DNA from: Bog-756 sp963737625
GTDB taxonomy: Bacteria; Actinomycetota; Acidimicrobiia; Acidimicrobiales; RAAP-2
Assembly (NCBI GenBank): GCA_963737625.1
Contig: CAVTTK010000006.1
Location: 191,141-255,140, forward strand
Length of the DNA: 64,000 nt
Reading direction: 5' to 3'
Shown here: piece after piece, positions 1-7,073 of the stretch
Position numbering within the stretch: the first letter of the stretch is position 1
How the letters are laid out: each line of letters opens with the position of its first letter
Position numbers and translations under genes: made by a program
The notes under the pieces: generated by a model
The model's input: only the letters and a program-made list of their open reading frames with translations
The model's database searches: none
What the model was told of the DNA's origin: nothing

Positions 1-305
1 TCGTCCACGAAGGCCACGGTGGCGGCGAGGTCCCGCACGTCGGTCACCGACGACACGCAGCGGCGTCCCTGCTCCTCCACCAGCCGCACCGTCTCGGCCA
101 GGTCGTCCTGAGTCCCGAGCGGATAGCCCACACTGTCGAGGTCGTGGCAGAGGTCGCAGACGGCGACGTCGGCGCCGAGCCGGGCGAACTCGAGGGCGTG
201 GGAGCGGCCTTGGCCCCGCGCCCCTCCGGTGATCACCGCCACCTTCCCGGCGAAGGGCAGCCCGTCTGGTGCCGTCGCTGGGGTGTCTGCCGTCGCTGCC
301 GTCAC
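1..305 (-). CDS. Mycofactocin-coupled SDR family oxidoreductase (3' part cut off by window edge)
   Basis: Only the first ~101 residues are inside the window; the gene runs off the left edge. The start is a GTG at 303-305 (read leftward), preceded by GGAGGG. The Rossmann loop TGGARGQGRSHA (about residues 26-37) and the downstream segment CDLCHDLDSVGYPLGT are typical of the mycofactocin-associated short-chain dehydrogenases, which are known to hold NAD(H) tightly and to oxidise alcohols using mycofactocin as electron carrier. The catalytic Tyr-Lys lies outside the window, so activity cannot be judged. No mycofactocin biosynthesis genes are visible here. The downstream neighbour on the same strand is a PaaX-type regulator gene 107 bp upstream of this start; co-transcription is possible but unproven. 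Confidence 0.85.
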   Translation of the reverse strand, partial: MTAATADTPATAPDGLPFAGKVAVITGGARGQGRSHALEFARLGADVAVCDLCHDLDSVGYPLGTQDDLAETVRLVEEQGRRCVSSVTDVRDLAATVAFVD

Positions 306-412
306 GATGTCCCTCCCTGGTCCCCCGGTATCGCCGCCCAAGCGACGGATCCACTGGTGCCGTCACCGTAGCGGTCGACGCACTCCGGGGCCCGACGGGG
401 GCCCACCACCCC

Positions 413-1192
413 TCAGTCGGCGCGCCCCCAGGTCCGCAGCACCCGGCGGTACCGCCGGTCCCACCGGTCGTAGGCCACCCGGAGCGTGGCCCCCGGCCAC
501 GCCGAGGGCAACAGTTCGGTCGGAAGGAGCGGGTCGGCCTGCAGGTGGCGCAGTACCTCCGCCGACAGCACGAACCCCGGGGCCAACATCTCGGGGGTCG
601 TCGGGGGAAGCGCGTGCATCGCCTCCTCCAGCCGGTCGGCCCCCCGGGCCCAGGCGGCGAGATCCCACAACCTGGCCGCCATCTCCACCGGGTCCCCGTC
701 GGGCCTCGCCGAGTACAGCACCACGTCGGGGTCCTCGGCCGGATCGGGCCGCAGGTCGATGTTGGCCGGCCGCAACCACACCCCTTCGCGCTGCTCCGAC
801 AGTCGGGCCAGGGTCAGGGCCCGGCGCCGGGCCGAGCGGTCATCGGCCGAGCGCCCCGAGGCCGTCACCACCACCATGCTCCACGACCCGTCCCACGCAC
901 GCGTCTCCCCCCGTCGGCTGCCGGTCTGACGGTCCCGGCGGTCGAGCAGGTGGCCGGCCAGCCGGTAGTGGCCCGAACCGTCGGTGGTCACCTCCCCGGC
1001 CGAGACCATCCGGGACAGCGCCACCCGGGCCCGGTTCTCGTTGATGCCGAACAGCGCGGCCAGGTGGACCAGATGGGACACGGGAAGCTGCGGCGGGTCC
1101 TCACCCAGGAGGGCGCTGGCCAGGACCGACCGGGCCGTGAGCGGTGCATTACCTTCTTGCATCAGCTGTTCAATATCTGTAATATGCCACAC
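413..1192 (-). CDS. PaaX family transcriptional regulator
   Basis: A 259-residue protein whose N-terminal winged-helix region (LTARSVLASALLG, then FGINENRARVALSRMVSAGEV) and long C-terminal part rich in Trp/Arg match the PaaX family, repressors best known from phenylacetyl-CoA-responsive control of phenylacetate catabolism. The ligand and targets here are unknown; no paa genes are in the window. Start choice: GTG at 1190-1192, or ATG at 1160-1162 giving a protein 10 residues shorter that begins closer to the usual family N-terminus. It diverges from the desaturase gene with essentially no gap, so one AT-richer stretch (about 1140-1200, with AATAT repeated 9 bp apart) must serve both promoters. 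Control of the neighbouring desaturase is an inference from that arrangement. Confidence 0.85.
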   Translation of the reverse strand: MWHITDIEQLMQEGNAPLTARSVLASALLGEDPPQLPVSHLVHLAALFGINENRARVALSRMVSAGEVTTDGSGHYRLAGHLLDRRDRQTGSRRGETRAWDGSWSMVVVTASGRSADDRSARRRALTLARLSEQREGVWLRPANIDLRPDPAEDPDVVLYSARPDGDPVEMAARLWDLAAWARGADRLEEAMHALPPTTPEMLAPGFVLSAEVLRHLQADPLLPTELLPSAWPGATLRVAYDRWDRRYRRVLRTWGRAD

Positions 1193-1204
1193 ATGTCACT
1201 GACC

Positions 1205-2140
1205 ATGGTGGCCGAAGCCGGGGACCGTCCGGAGGTCTTCCCGACCGACCGGCTGATGGAGAACGGGATGGCCCGGCCCGACCTCCGCCACGACCTCCGC
1301 CACATCGCCGACGGGCGCAACGCCGTCACCGTGGCCTCGGTATGGGCCTGGGTGGCGGTGATCATCGGTGGCTCCGTGTGGATCGACCGGTGGTGGTCCT
1401 ACCTGGTGGCCTTCGTCCTGATGGGCCCGATCTACGCCCGCTTCGCCATTCTGATGCACGAGGCCGCGCACAGACTGTTGTTCTCGAACAAGCGGACCAA
1501 CGACTGGGTGGGCACCTGGCTGCTGGCCTACCCCACCTGGACCCCCATCTCGATCTACCGCCGCGGCCACTTCGCCCACCACAAGGAGGAGTTCGGCCCG
1601 CGTGAGCCCGACCTGGCCTTCTACGGCGGCTACCGCTGCGACCGGCGCACGCTGGCCCGCCGTCTGACCCGGGATGCCGTAGGCATCTCGGGCTGGAAGA
1701 ACTTCACCCCGCTGTTCAAGGCCCTCCGTCGGAACGGCACACGACGGGTGGCCGGCTCCATCCTCGGTGTGCAGGTGGCGCTGTGGGCCGTGCTGTGGGT
1801 GGCCACCGGCCGGTGGTGGGTCTACCCCCTGTTGTGGTGGCTCCCGTGGATGACCCAGTGGCGGGTGATCAACCGGCTGCGGGCCATCGCCGAGCACGGC
1901 GGTCTCGAAGCCGGGCAGGACCGACGGGTGACCACCCACAATGTGCGCCAGTCCCTTCCGGCCCGGTTCTGGTTCGTGCCCTACAACACCGGATGGCACC
2001 TGGCCCACCACGTGGACATGGGCATCCCGTTCCGCAATCTGCCGGCCTTCCACGCCGAACTGGAGCGGGCCGGGTACATCACCGACGGGATCACGTACCC
2101 CAGCTACCGCTCGCTGTGGCGGGCTCTGGCCTCGGCCTGA
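1205..2140 (+). CDS. Membrane fatty acid desaturase family protein
   Basis: About 311 residues. Three histidine clusters of the di-iron membrane desaturase/hydroxylase family are visible: HEAAH (first), HFAHH (second) and HLAHH (third, near the C-terminus), interspersed with hydrophobic segments (for example after WVAVIIGGSVWIDRWW and around LGVQVALWAVLWVATG). The family uses O2 and reduced ferredoxin or a similar donor to desaturate or hydroxylate acyl chains or related lipids; the substrate cannot be read from sequence. The start is uncertain: in-frame ATGs occur at 1184, 1193, 1205 and 1256 and none has a strong ribosome binding site. The gene diverges from the paaX-like gene and its upstream ATGs would overlap that gene's 5' end, so a downstream start or a leaderless transcript is likely. 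Confidence 0.85.
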   Translation: MVAEAGDRPEVFPTDRLMENGMARPDLRHDLRHIADGRNAVTVASVWAWVAVIIGGSVWIDRWWSYLVAFVLMGPIYARFAILMHEAAHRLLFSNKRTNDWVGTWLLAYPTWTPISIYRRGHFAHHKEEFGPREPDLAFYGGYRCDRRTLARRLTRDAVGISGWKNFTPLFKALRRNGTRRVAGSILGVQVALWAVLWVATGRWWVYPLLWWLPWMTQWRVINRLRAIAEHGGLEAGQDRRVTTHNVRQSLPARFWFVPYNTGWHLAHHVDMGIPFRNLPAFHAELERAGYITDGITYPSYRSLWRALASA

Positions 2141-2160
2141 CCGGCCTGGACCGCCAGTAC

Positions 2161-3828
2161 TCAGACCGGGCGCTGGCGCATGTCCCGATACCGCCGGACC
2201 AGGGTGGCTGTCGAGGAGTCCTGTTCGGAGAGGTCGGGCACGCCGGTGTCGGTCAGGGTCGGGGCCAGCTGTACGGCCATGACCTTGCCTAGCTCCACGC
2301 CCCACTGGTCGAACGAGTCGATGCCCCACACGGCTCCCTCGGTGAACACGGTGTGCTCGTAGAGGGCCACCAGCTGGCCGAGCACCGAGGGTGTCAGCTT
2401 CGGGGCAATGATGGTGGAGCTCGGGTGGTTGCCGGGCATCACCTTGTGGGGCACCACCCCGGGTGCCGTCCCCTCGGCGGCCACCTCCTCGGCCGTGCGG
2501 CCGAAGGCCAGCACCTTGGCCTGGGCGAAGCAGTTGGACATGAGCAGGTCCTGCTGGTCCCCGTGTTCATGGGTGGACTCGCCGAATCCGATGAAGTCGC
2601 AGGGGATCAGCTTGGTGCCCTGATGGAGGAGTTGATAGAAGGCGTGCTGGCCGTTGGTGCCCGGCTCCCCCCAGAAGATCTCGCCGGTCTGGCCCCACAC
2701 CGGGGAGCCGTCGCGGCGGACGGACTTGCCGTTGGACTCCATGGTGAGCTGCTGGAGGTAGGCCGGGAAGCGGGCCAGACGCTGGCTGTAGGGAAGCACG
2801 GCGTGGGTCTCGGCACCGAACAGGTTGTCGTACCAGACGTTGAGCATCCCCTGGATGGCCGGCATGTTGGCTTCGAGCGGGGCGGTGGCGAAGTGCCGGT
2901 CGATGGTGTGGAAGCCGGCCAGCATGTCGGCGAAGGCCTCCGGACCGATGGCCACCATGAGCGAGAACCCGATGGCCGAGTCGAAGGAGTACCGGCCGCC
3001 CACCCAGTCCCAGAAGCCGAACATGTTGGCCGGGTCGATGCCGAACCGGGTGACCCCTTCCTCGTTGGTGGACACCGCCACGAAGTGCTTGGCCACGGCG
3101 TCTTCCCCCACCCCCAGGCCGTCGAGCAACCACGTCCGGGCGGCCGAGGCGTTGGTCAGTGTCTCCAGCGTGGTGAAGGTCTTGGAGCTCACCACGAACA
3201 GCGTCTCGGCCGGATCGAGGTCGTGGGTCTTCTGGTAGAGGTCGACCGGGTCGATGTTCGACACGAAGCGGCAGTCGATGTCCGGGTCGGCGTAGTCCCG
3301 CAGGGCCTCGTAGGCCATGGCCGGACCGAGGTCCGATCCCCCGATGCCGATGTTGACCACGGCGCGGATCCGGCGACCGGTGGCGCCCGTCCACCGCCCG
3401 CGGCGGATGGCGTCGGCCACCGAGCCCATCCGGTCCAGGACCTGGTGCACGTCGGCCACCACATCCCGGCCATCGACCTCGAGATGCGAGCCCCTGGGCA
3501 TGCGCAGGGCCACGTGGAGCACAGCCCGGTCCTCGGTGGTGTTGATGGGCCGACCGGCGAACATGGCATCCCGACGCGCCTCGACACCGGCCCGGCGGGC
3601 CACGGCCATCAGGGCCTTGAGCGTGTCGGGAGTGGCGCGGTGCTTGGAGTAGTCGAGGTAGAGGTCACCGGCGGACACGGCCATCGACGAGCCGCGGCCG
3701 GGGTCCTCGGCGAACAGCTGGCGGAGGTGGCGGTGGCGGACCGCCTCGAAGTGTTCGGTGAGCACGCGCCATTCCTCGGTGGAGGGAACGTCCACCACGC
3801 CGTGGTCCGTCTCTGCTGTCGCGTCCAT
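2161..3828 (-). CDS. pgi: Glucose-6-phosphate isomerase
   Basis: Interconverts glucose 6-phosphate and fructose 6-phosphate in glycolysis and gluconeogenesis in the cytoplasm. The 555-residue length fits the large bacterial/eukaryotic-type enzyme. Visible family motifs include NIGIGGSDLGPAMAYEAL (first sugar-phosphate-binding region), VVSSKTFTTLETLTNA, the signature GGRYSFDSAIGFS, and FWGEPGTNGQHAFYQLLHQG, which holds the catalytic region with the conserved HAFYQLLHQG stretch. The ATG at 3826-3828 is preceded by GGAG seven bases upstream and starts the conserved part; the frame stays open further upstream but that part has no protein-like content. It converges on the desaturase gene with a 20-bp gap and has no operon partner. 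Confidence 0.97.
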   Translation of the reverse strand: MDATAETDHGVVDVPSTEEWRVLTEHFEAVRHRHLRQLFAEDPGRGSSMAVSAGDLYLDYSKHRATPDTLKALMAVARRAGVEARRDAMFAGRPINTTEDRAVLHVALRMPRGSHLEVDGRDVVADVHQVLDRMGSVADAIRRGRWTGATGRRIRAVVNIGIGGSDLGPAMAYEALRDYADPDIDCRFVSNIDPVDLYQKTHDLDPAETLFVVSSKTFTTLETLTNASAARTWLLDGLGVGEDAVAKHFVAVSTNEEGVTRFGIDPANMFGFWDWVGGRYSFDSAIGFSLMVAIGPEAFADMLAGFHTIDRHFATAPLEANMPAIQGMLNVWYDNLFGAETHAVLPYSQRLARFPAYLQQLTMESNGKSVRRDGSPVWGQTGEIFWGEPGTNGQHAFYQLLHQGTKLIPCDFIGFGESTHEHGDQQDLLMSNCFAQAKVLAFGRTAEEVAAEGTAPGVVPHKVMPGNHPSSTIIAPKLTPSVLGQLVALYEHTVFTEGAVWGIDSFDQWGVELGKVMAVQLAPTLTDTGVPDLSEQDSSTATLVRRYRDMRQRPV

Positions 3829-4263
3829 GCCGCTCCGTTCACAGTCGGTTCGATGAGGCCGGCAGGCCCGGGCCGGGCCCCGCGTGGCCCACCCGGCAGT
3901 CGCCCGCGCTGGCCTGAACCAGAAGATTACCCACCATTCACCGTCCAGTGACCTGACGATCGCGTCCCGTTCACCTGGGCTTCCTAGGTTGCAACGGATG
4001 GGGGACGACCGCGACATCCGCTGCACCGGCACCGGCCGGTCTCCGGCCGTTCCCCGGGTCAGACCTCCGGCGGGGTCGGTCCGCCCGGAGACCTGGCGCC
4101 GGCTGCCTCTCACGGCAACGTCATCCGGCACAGTCCCGCTGCAGCTTCGGTCCAGCTGCGGCGTGTGCGCCCGCCGGCACCGAACCCCCGGGCCGGCCAG
4201 CGCGCCGTCCCGGGGGGCTGGTGATCGCCCATGACCCTGGCTCTCCGATCGACGGAGGAGGGC
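3829..4263. other. Non-coding gap between pgi and the response regulator gene
   Basis: A 435-bp divergent promoter region. No convincing gene is seen; a 116-codon open frame at 3884-4234 on the plus strand is biased and has no recognisable domain. Two units resembling PHO-box half-units, ATTCACC at 3936-3942 and GTTCACC at 3969-3975, lie exactly 33 bp (3 x 11) apart, with a weaker AGTGACC at 3947. The start of the response regulator is set by the strong GGAGGAGG at 4254-4261. Confidence 0.5.
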
Positions 4264-4977
4264 ATGCTTCCCCCGGAGGGTCACCCCACCATTCTCATCA
4301 TCGATGACGACGGCCAGTCCCGTGAGTGGCTGGCGGCCACGCTGTCCGTGGAGGGATTCGACGTGGTCATGGCGGCCGACGGGTCCGAAGGTGTGGCCCA
4401 GACGGCGGCGGCCCACCCGTCCCTGATCCTGCTGGCCATGGAACTGGGCGATGCCCAGGGCCTGTCCGTCTACCGTCGCATCTGCTCCATCTCCTCGGCC
4501 CCGGTGATCATGGTGACGGCGCGGCACGACGAACTCGACGCCGTGGTGGCCCTCGAGGCCGGTGCGGCCGACCACATCATCAAGCCCCCCCGCCCCCGCG
4601 AGTTGACGGCCCGCATCCGGGCCGTCCTGCGGAGGGTGGGGAGCCCCTCGACCACTCCGGTGGTCGAGCCGCCGGTCAGCGTCTACGACCTGGGGCCGGT
4701 CCGCATCGACCTTCCGCTCCGTCAGGTGGTGGTGCGCGGCCGTGAGGTCGAGCTGGCCCGCAAGGAGTTCGAGCTGCTGACGCTCCTGGTGTCCGAGGCC
4801 GGCAACGTGGTCACCCGCACCCAGTGCATGGAGCGGATCTGGCGGGACCGCACCAAAGCGGACAGCCGCACCCTCGACACCCACGTCAAGCGGCTGCGCA
4901 AGAAGGTCGAGCTCACCCCGGCGGAACCGCAGCACGTCCTCACGGTGCGCGGCATCGGCTACCGCTTCAAGCCGTAG
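4264..4977 (+). CDS. OmpR-family response regulator lacking the phosphoacceptor aspartate
   Basis: 237 residues: receiver domain (about 9-125) and C-terminal winged helix (about 145-237, ending in the family's LTVRGIGYRFKP). The acidic pocket DDD (14-16), the switch Thr in VTAR and the Lys in IIKPP are present, but the phosphorylated Asp is replaced by Ala58 in PSLILLAMELGD, where normal members read LLDLMLPG or similar. The protein is therefore an atypical (pseudo-)receiver regulator that should not be controlled by ordinary Asp phosphorylation. ATG at 4264 is chosen because GGAGGAGG lies directly upstream; an in-frame ATG at 4231 lacks such a site. No histidine kinase is near. A perfect hairpin follows the stop, so it appears to be transcribed alone. 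Target genes are unknown. Confidence 0.88.
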   Translation: MLPPEGHPTILIIDDDGQSREWLAATLSVEGFDVVMAADGSEGVAQTAAAHPSLILLAMELGDAQGLSVYRRICSISSAPVIMVTARHDELDAVVALEAGAADHIIKPPRPRELTARIRAVLRRVGSPSTTPVVEPPVSVYDLGPVRIDLPLRQVVVRGREVELARKEFELLTLLVSEAGNVVTRTQCMERIWRDRTKADSRTLDTHVKRLRKKVELTPAEPQHVLTVRGIGYRFKP

Positions 4978-5009
4978 CCGACGCCCCACCCAGGGGTGTG
5001 GGGCGTCGG
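4978..5009 (+). terminator. Strong hairpin after the atypical response regulator gene
   Basis: Perfect 12-bp stem (4978-4989 with 4998-5009, CCGACGCCCCAC and its complement) and an 8-nt loop, starting one base after the stop codon. There is no U-tract, as is common in high-GC actinobacteria. It separates this gene from the fluoride riboswitch-crcB unit. Confidence 0.75.
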
Positions 5010-5094
5010 GTAGCCCGGGATGGTTGCCCTTCCTGCCCTCCGGCCCCTCCCGAGGATTGCCGCCTACGGGTCCGGGCCGTGCCGTAGCATCGTG

Positions 5095-5145
5095 CCGGCG
5101 ATGGAGTTCGCCCTAACCGCCGGCACCGGCTGATGACTCCTACCG
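5095..5145 (+). promoter_or_regulatory. Fluoride riboswitch (crcB motif)
   Basis: The RNA shows the conserved fluoride aptamer elements in order: GGCGATGG at 5097-5104, a short helix closed by TTCGCC, AACCGCC at 5115-5121, GGCACCGG, and the strongly conserved GCTGATGACTCCTAC at 5129-5143. This matches the crcB RNA consensus (GGCGAUGG...AACCGCC...GCUGAUGACxCCUAC). A -10-like TAGCAT at 5085-5090 would start transcription right at the aptamer. It lies 36 bp before the first crcB start, whose GGAGGG sits at about 5169-5174. Known members switch expression on when fluoride is bound; whether this one acts on transcription or translation is not clear, as no classic terminator is seen. Confidence 0.93.
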
Positions 5146-5180
5146 GAAGAGCACGTCACGCGAGACCGGAGGGAACAACG

Positions 5181-5687
5181 ATGCCGTCACCTGGAGCGGG
5201 GCCGAGACCATCCGTTCCCCAGGCCCCGCTGCGCCTGGTGGCCATCGCCGTCGGGGGAGCCCTCGGCACGCTGGCCCGCTACGGGACCGACCGGGCCGTC
5301 GTGGTATCCGCTGCCGGATTCCCCTGGGCCACCTTCGCCGTCAATGTGACCGGGTCGTTCATCCTCGGACTCATCATGACCCTCGTGGTGGAGCGGTGGC
5401 CCCCGACGCGCTTCGTCCGCCCCTTTGCCGCCATCGGATTCTGCGGGGGATTCACCACCTTCTCCACGCTGGCCGTCGAGACGGCGCAGCGGGCCCGACA
5501 CGGACACGTCGCCCTGGCCGCCGGTTACGTGGCGGCGACCCTGGTCGCCGGGGTGGCGGCCGCCATGCTGGGCATGGCCGTGGCCCGGGGGCGGCTGCTC
5601 CCGGCAACCCGCAACCAACCCATCCCCGACCCCGACGACCTGGGGTCACTCACCTCCCGGTCCGACTCCGACGGACCCCGGCCATGA
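5181..5687 (+). CDS. crcB: Fluoride exporter CrcB/Fluc, first subunit
   Basis: 168 residues with four hydrophobic segments. Family motifs: GGALGTLARYGT near residue 22-33, FAVNVTGSFILG (conserved pore Asn), and GFCGGFTTFSTLAVE (Phe/Thr/Ser of the fluoride path). Fluc channels export fluoride across the cytoplasmic membrane as antiparallel dimers; single-gene forms make homodimers and paired genes make heterodimers. The ATG at 5181 is preceded by GGAGGG; an upstream in-frame ATG at 5133 lies inside the riboswitch and is rejected. The stop overlaps the next start by 4 bp (ATGA), so the two are translationally coupled and probably form a heterodimer with opposite topologies. An unusual hydrophilic C-terminal tail of about 30 residues follows the last membrane segment. 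Confidence 0.95.
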   Translation: MPSPGAGPRPSVPQAPLRLVAIAVGGALGTLARYGTDRAVVVSAAGFPWATFAVNVTGSFILGLIMTLVVERWPPTRFVRPFAAIGFCGGFTTFSTLAVETAQRARHGHVALAAGYVAATLVAGVAAAMLGMAVARGRLLPATRNQPIPDPDDLGSLTSRSDSDGPRP

Positions 5688-6052
5688 TCCTGGCCGGCGT
5701 GATGGTGGCCGGGGCCTGCGGCGCCGTCCTCCGGTACCTGGTCGACCACACGGTCCAACGTCGGGCCGGGGGCGGGTTCCCGTATGGCACCCTGGCCATC
5801 AACGTCAGCGGCTCCCTGGTCCTCGGCCTCATCACCGGCTTCGCCCTCCACCACGGGGTCTCAGCCGCCTGGCTCACCGTCGCCGGCACCGGCCTCGTCG
5901 GCGCCTACACCACCTTCTCCACCGTGGCCTTCGATACCGTGCGCCTGGCCGAGGCCGAGCGCTGGCGTCCGGCCCTCTGGAACGTGGCGTCCAGCATCGG
6001 CCTGGGCCTGGCGGCGGCGGCCCTGGGCCTGGCCGTGGGCTCGGCCCTCTGA
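5684..6052 (+). CDS. crcB: Fluoride exporter CrcB/Fluc, second subunit
   Basis: 122 residues, a minimal Fluc unit: GACGAVLRYLVD, the pore Asn in AINVSGSLVLG, and GLVGAYTTFSTVAFDT. Four membrane segments. It starts within the stop codon of the first crcB gene (ATG 5684-5686) and shares its riboswitch-controlled transcript. The second copy's shorter loops and different charge pattern fit an oppositely inserted partner; the heterodimer is inferred from known paired Fluc genes, not shown here. Confidence 0.95.
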   Translation: MILAGVMVAGACGAVLRYLVDHTVQRRAGGGFPYGTLAINVSGSLVLGLITGFALHHGVSAAWLTVAGTGLVGAYTTFSTVAFDTVRLAEAERWRPALWNVASSIGLGLAAAALGLAVGSAL

Positions 6053-6153
6053 CGCCCACACCGGGTCCCCGGCCGGCCCGATCCGAGCCCATCGGGACGG
6101 AGAAGCCGCCGCCTTACCGGGCTGACCTGGGAGAACGTCCGATGCCGCGCAAC

Positions 6154-6204
6154 GTTTACCCAATGATCACCCCGGTGTCGCCCGTCGGTCGTCCGGCGTT
6201 CATC
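6154..6204 (+). promoter_or_regulatory. PHO-box-like array of 11-bp repeats upstream of the regX3/phoP-like gene
   Basis: Five seven-base units start exactly 11 bp apart at 6154 (GTTTACC), 6165 (GATCACC), 6176 (TGTCGCC), 6187 (GGTCGTC) and 6198 (GTTCATC). Units one, two and five match the actinobacterial PhoP/RegX3 unit GTTCACC at 6 of 7 positions. The array ends 38 bp before the regulator's start codon. Autoregulation by the regulator encoded downstream is inferred. Confidence 0.6.
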
Positions 6205-6242
6205 TCCCCTCCTTACTCTCCGTGCGGAGGTGTTGCCGGTCC

Positions 6243-7073
6243 ATGGTCACCGAAGGCGAGAGCATCAGGGTCCTCGTGGTGGAGGACGAGGAGTCCTATC
6301 GCCAGGCCCTCGTCTCCGGCCTGGGGCGGGAGGGCTTCGCCGTGGAGGTGGCGGCCGACGGCACCGAGGCCCTGCGCAGCTTCACCGAGCGCCCCCCCGA
6401 CATCGTCCTGCTCGACATCCTGTTGCCGGGGATGCGGGGTATCGAGGTGTGCCGCCGCATGCGAGAGCTGTCCCAGGTGCCCATCGTGATGGTCAGTGCC
6501 GTCGACGCCGAGCTGGACGTGGTCCTGGGCTTCGAGCTGGGCGCGTCGGGCTACGTCACCAAGCCCTTCCGCCTCCGCGAGCTGGTGGCCCGCATGCACG
6601 CCATCCTCCGCCGGGTGTCGCCGCCGGAGGGCGCCGAGGCGGAGACCGCCCCCCTCGACACGTTCCCCGGGCCAGGATCCCCGGGTCAGGGGCTCGATCC
6701 CCTGACCAGTTTCGGGTCGGTGACCGTCGACTTCGTGCGGCGGGAGGTGGCCGTGGCCGGGGCCCGGACCCACCTGTCCCGACGTGAGTTCGACCTGCTG
6801 GCCGTGCTGCTGTCCCCCCCGCGATGGGTGCGGACGAGGGACGAGCTGATTGACCTGCTGTGGCCGGACCGGTTCCTGTCCGACAGCCGTACCCTGGACA
6901 CCCACATCCACCGGCTCCGGGCCAAACTCGAACCGGACCCCGCGGAACCGCGCTACATCGTGACCGTGCGGGGGGTGGGTTTCCGTATCGACCCCGACGG
7001 GGCGCCCGATCCGCCGCCCCGCACGGCGGCCGTCCGGGCCCTCGACGAGGAGCGCCGCTCGACGAGGGCCTAG
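6243..7073 (+). CDS. OmpR-family response regulator, PhoP/RegX3-like
   Basis: 276 residues. Receiver domain about 8-125 with acidic residues EDE (14-16), phosphoacceptor Asp58 in VLLDILLPG, switch Ser in MVSAVDAE and Lys in VTKPFRLREL. A ~40-residue linker follows, then a DNA-binding winged helix (about 160-255) with SRREFDLLAVLL, DSRTLDTHIHRLRAKLE and TVRGVGFRID. It is adjacent to and convergent with pstB (4-bp overlap of ends), and a PHO-box-like array lies in front of it, so control of phosphate uptake is the likely role (inferred). The usual partner kinase (PhoR/SenX3) and phoU are not in the window. The ATG at 6243 begins the conserved part; GGAGG at 6226-6230 is somewhat distant. Confidence 0.85.
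   Translation: MVTEGESIRVLVVEDEESYRQALVSGLGREGFAVEVAADGTEALRSFTERPPDIVLLDILLPGMRGIEVCRRMRELSQVPIVMVSAVDAELDVVLGFELGASGYVTKPFRLRELVARMHAILRRVSPPEGAEAETAPLDTFPGPGSPGQGLDPLTSFGSVTVDFVRREVAVAGARTHLSRREFDLLAVLLSPPRWVRTRDELIDLLWPDRFLSDSRTLDTHIHRLRAKLEPDPAEPRYIVTVRGVGFRIDPDGAPDPPPRTAAVRALDEERRSTRA

Noticed and set aside
2161..4989. Extension of the pgi frame beyond 3828 to a 942-residue protein
   Set aside because: Pgi starts properly at 3828 with a GGAG site; the upstream part overlaps the regulator gene on the other strand and has no homology-like content.
5095..5145. Treating the second in-frame ATG at 5133 as the crcB start
   Set aside because: It lies in the riboswitch's conserved GATGACTCCTAC end; the ATG at 5181 has GGAGGG.
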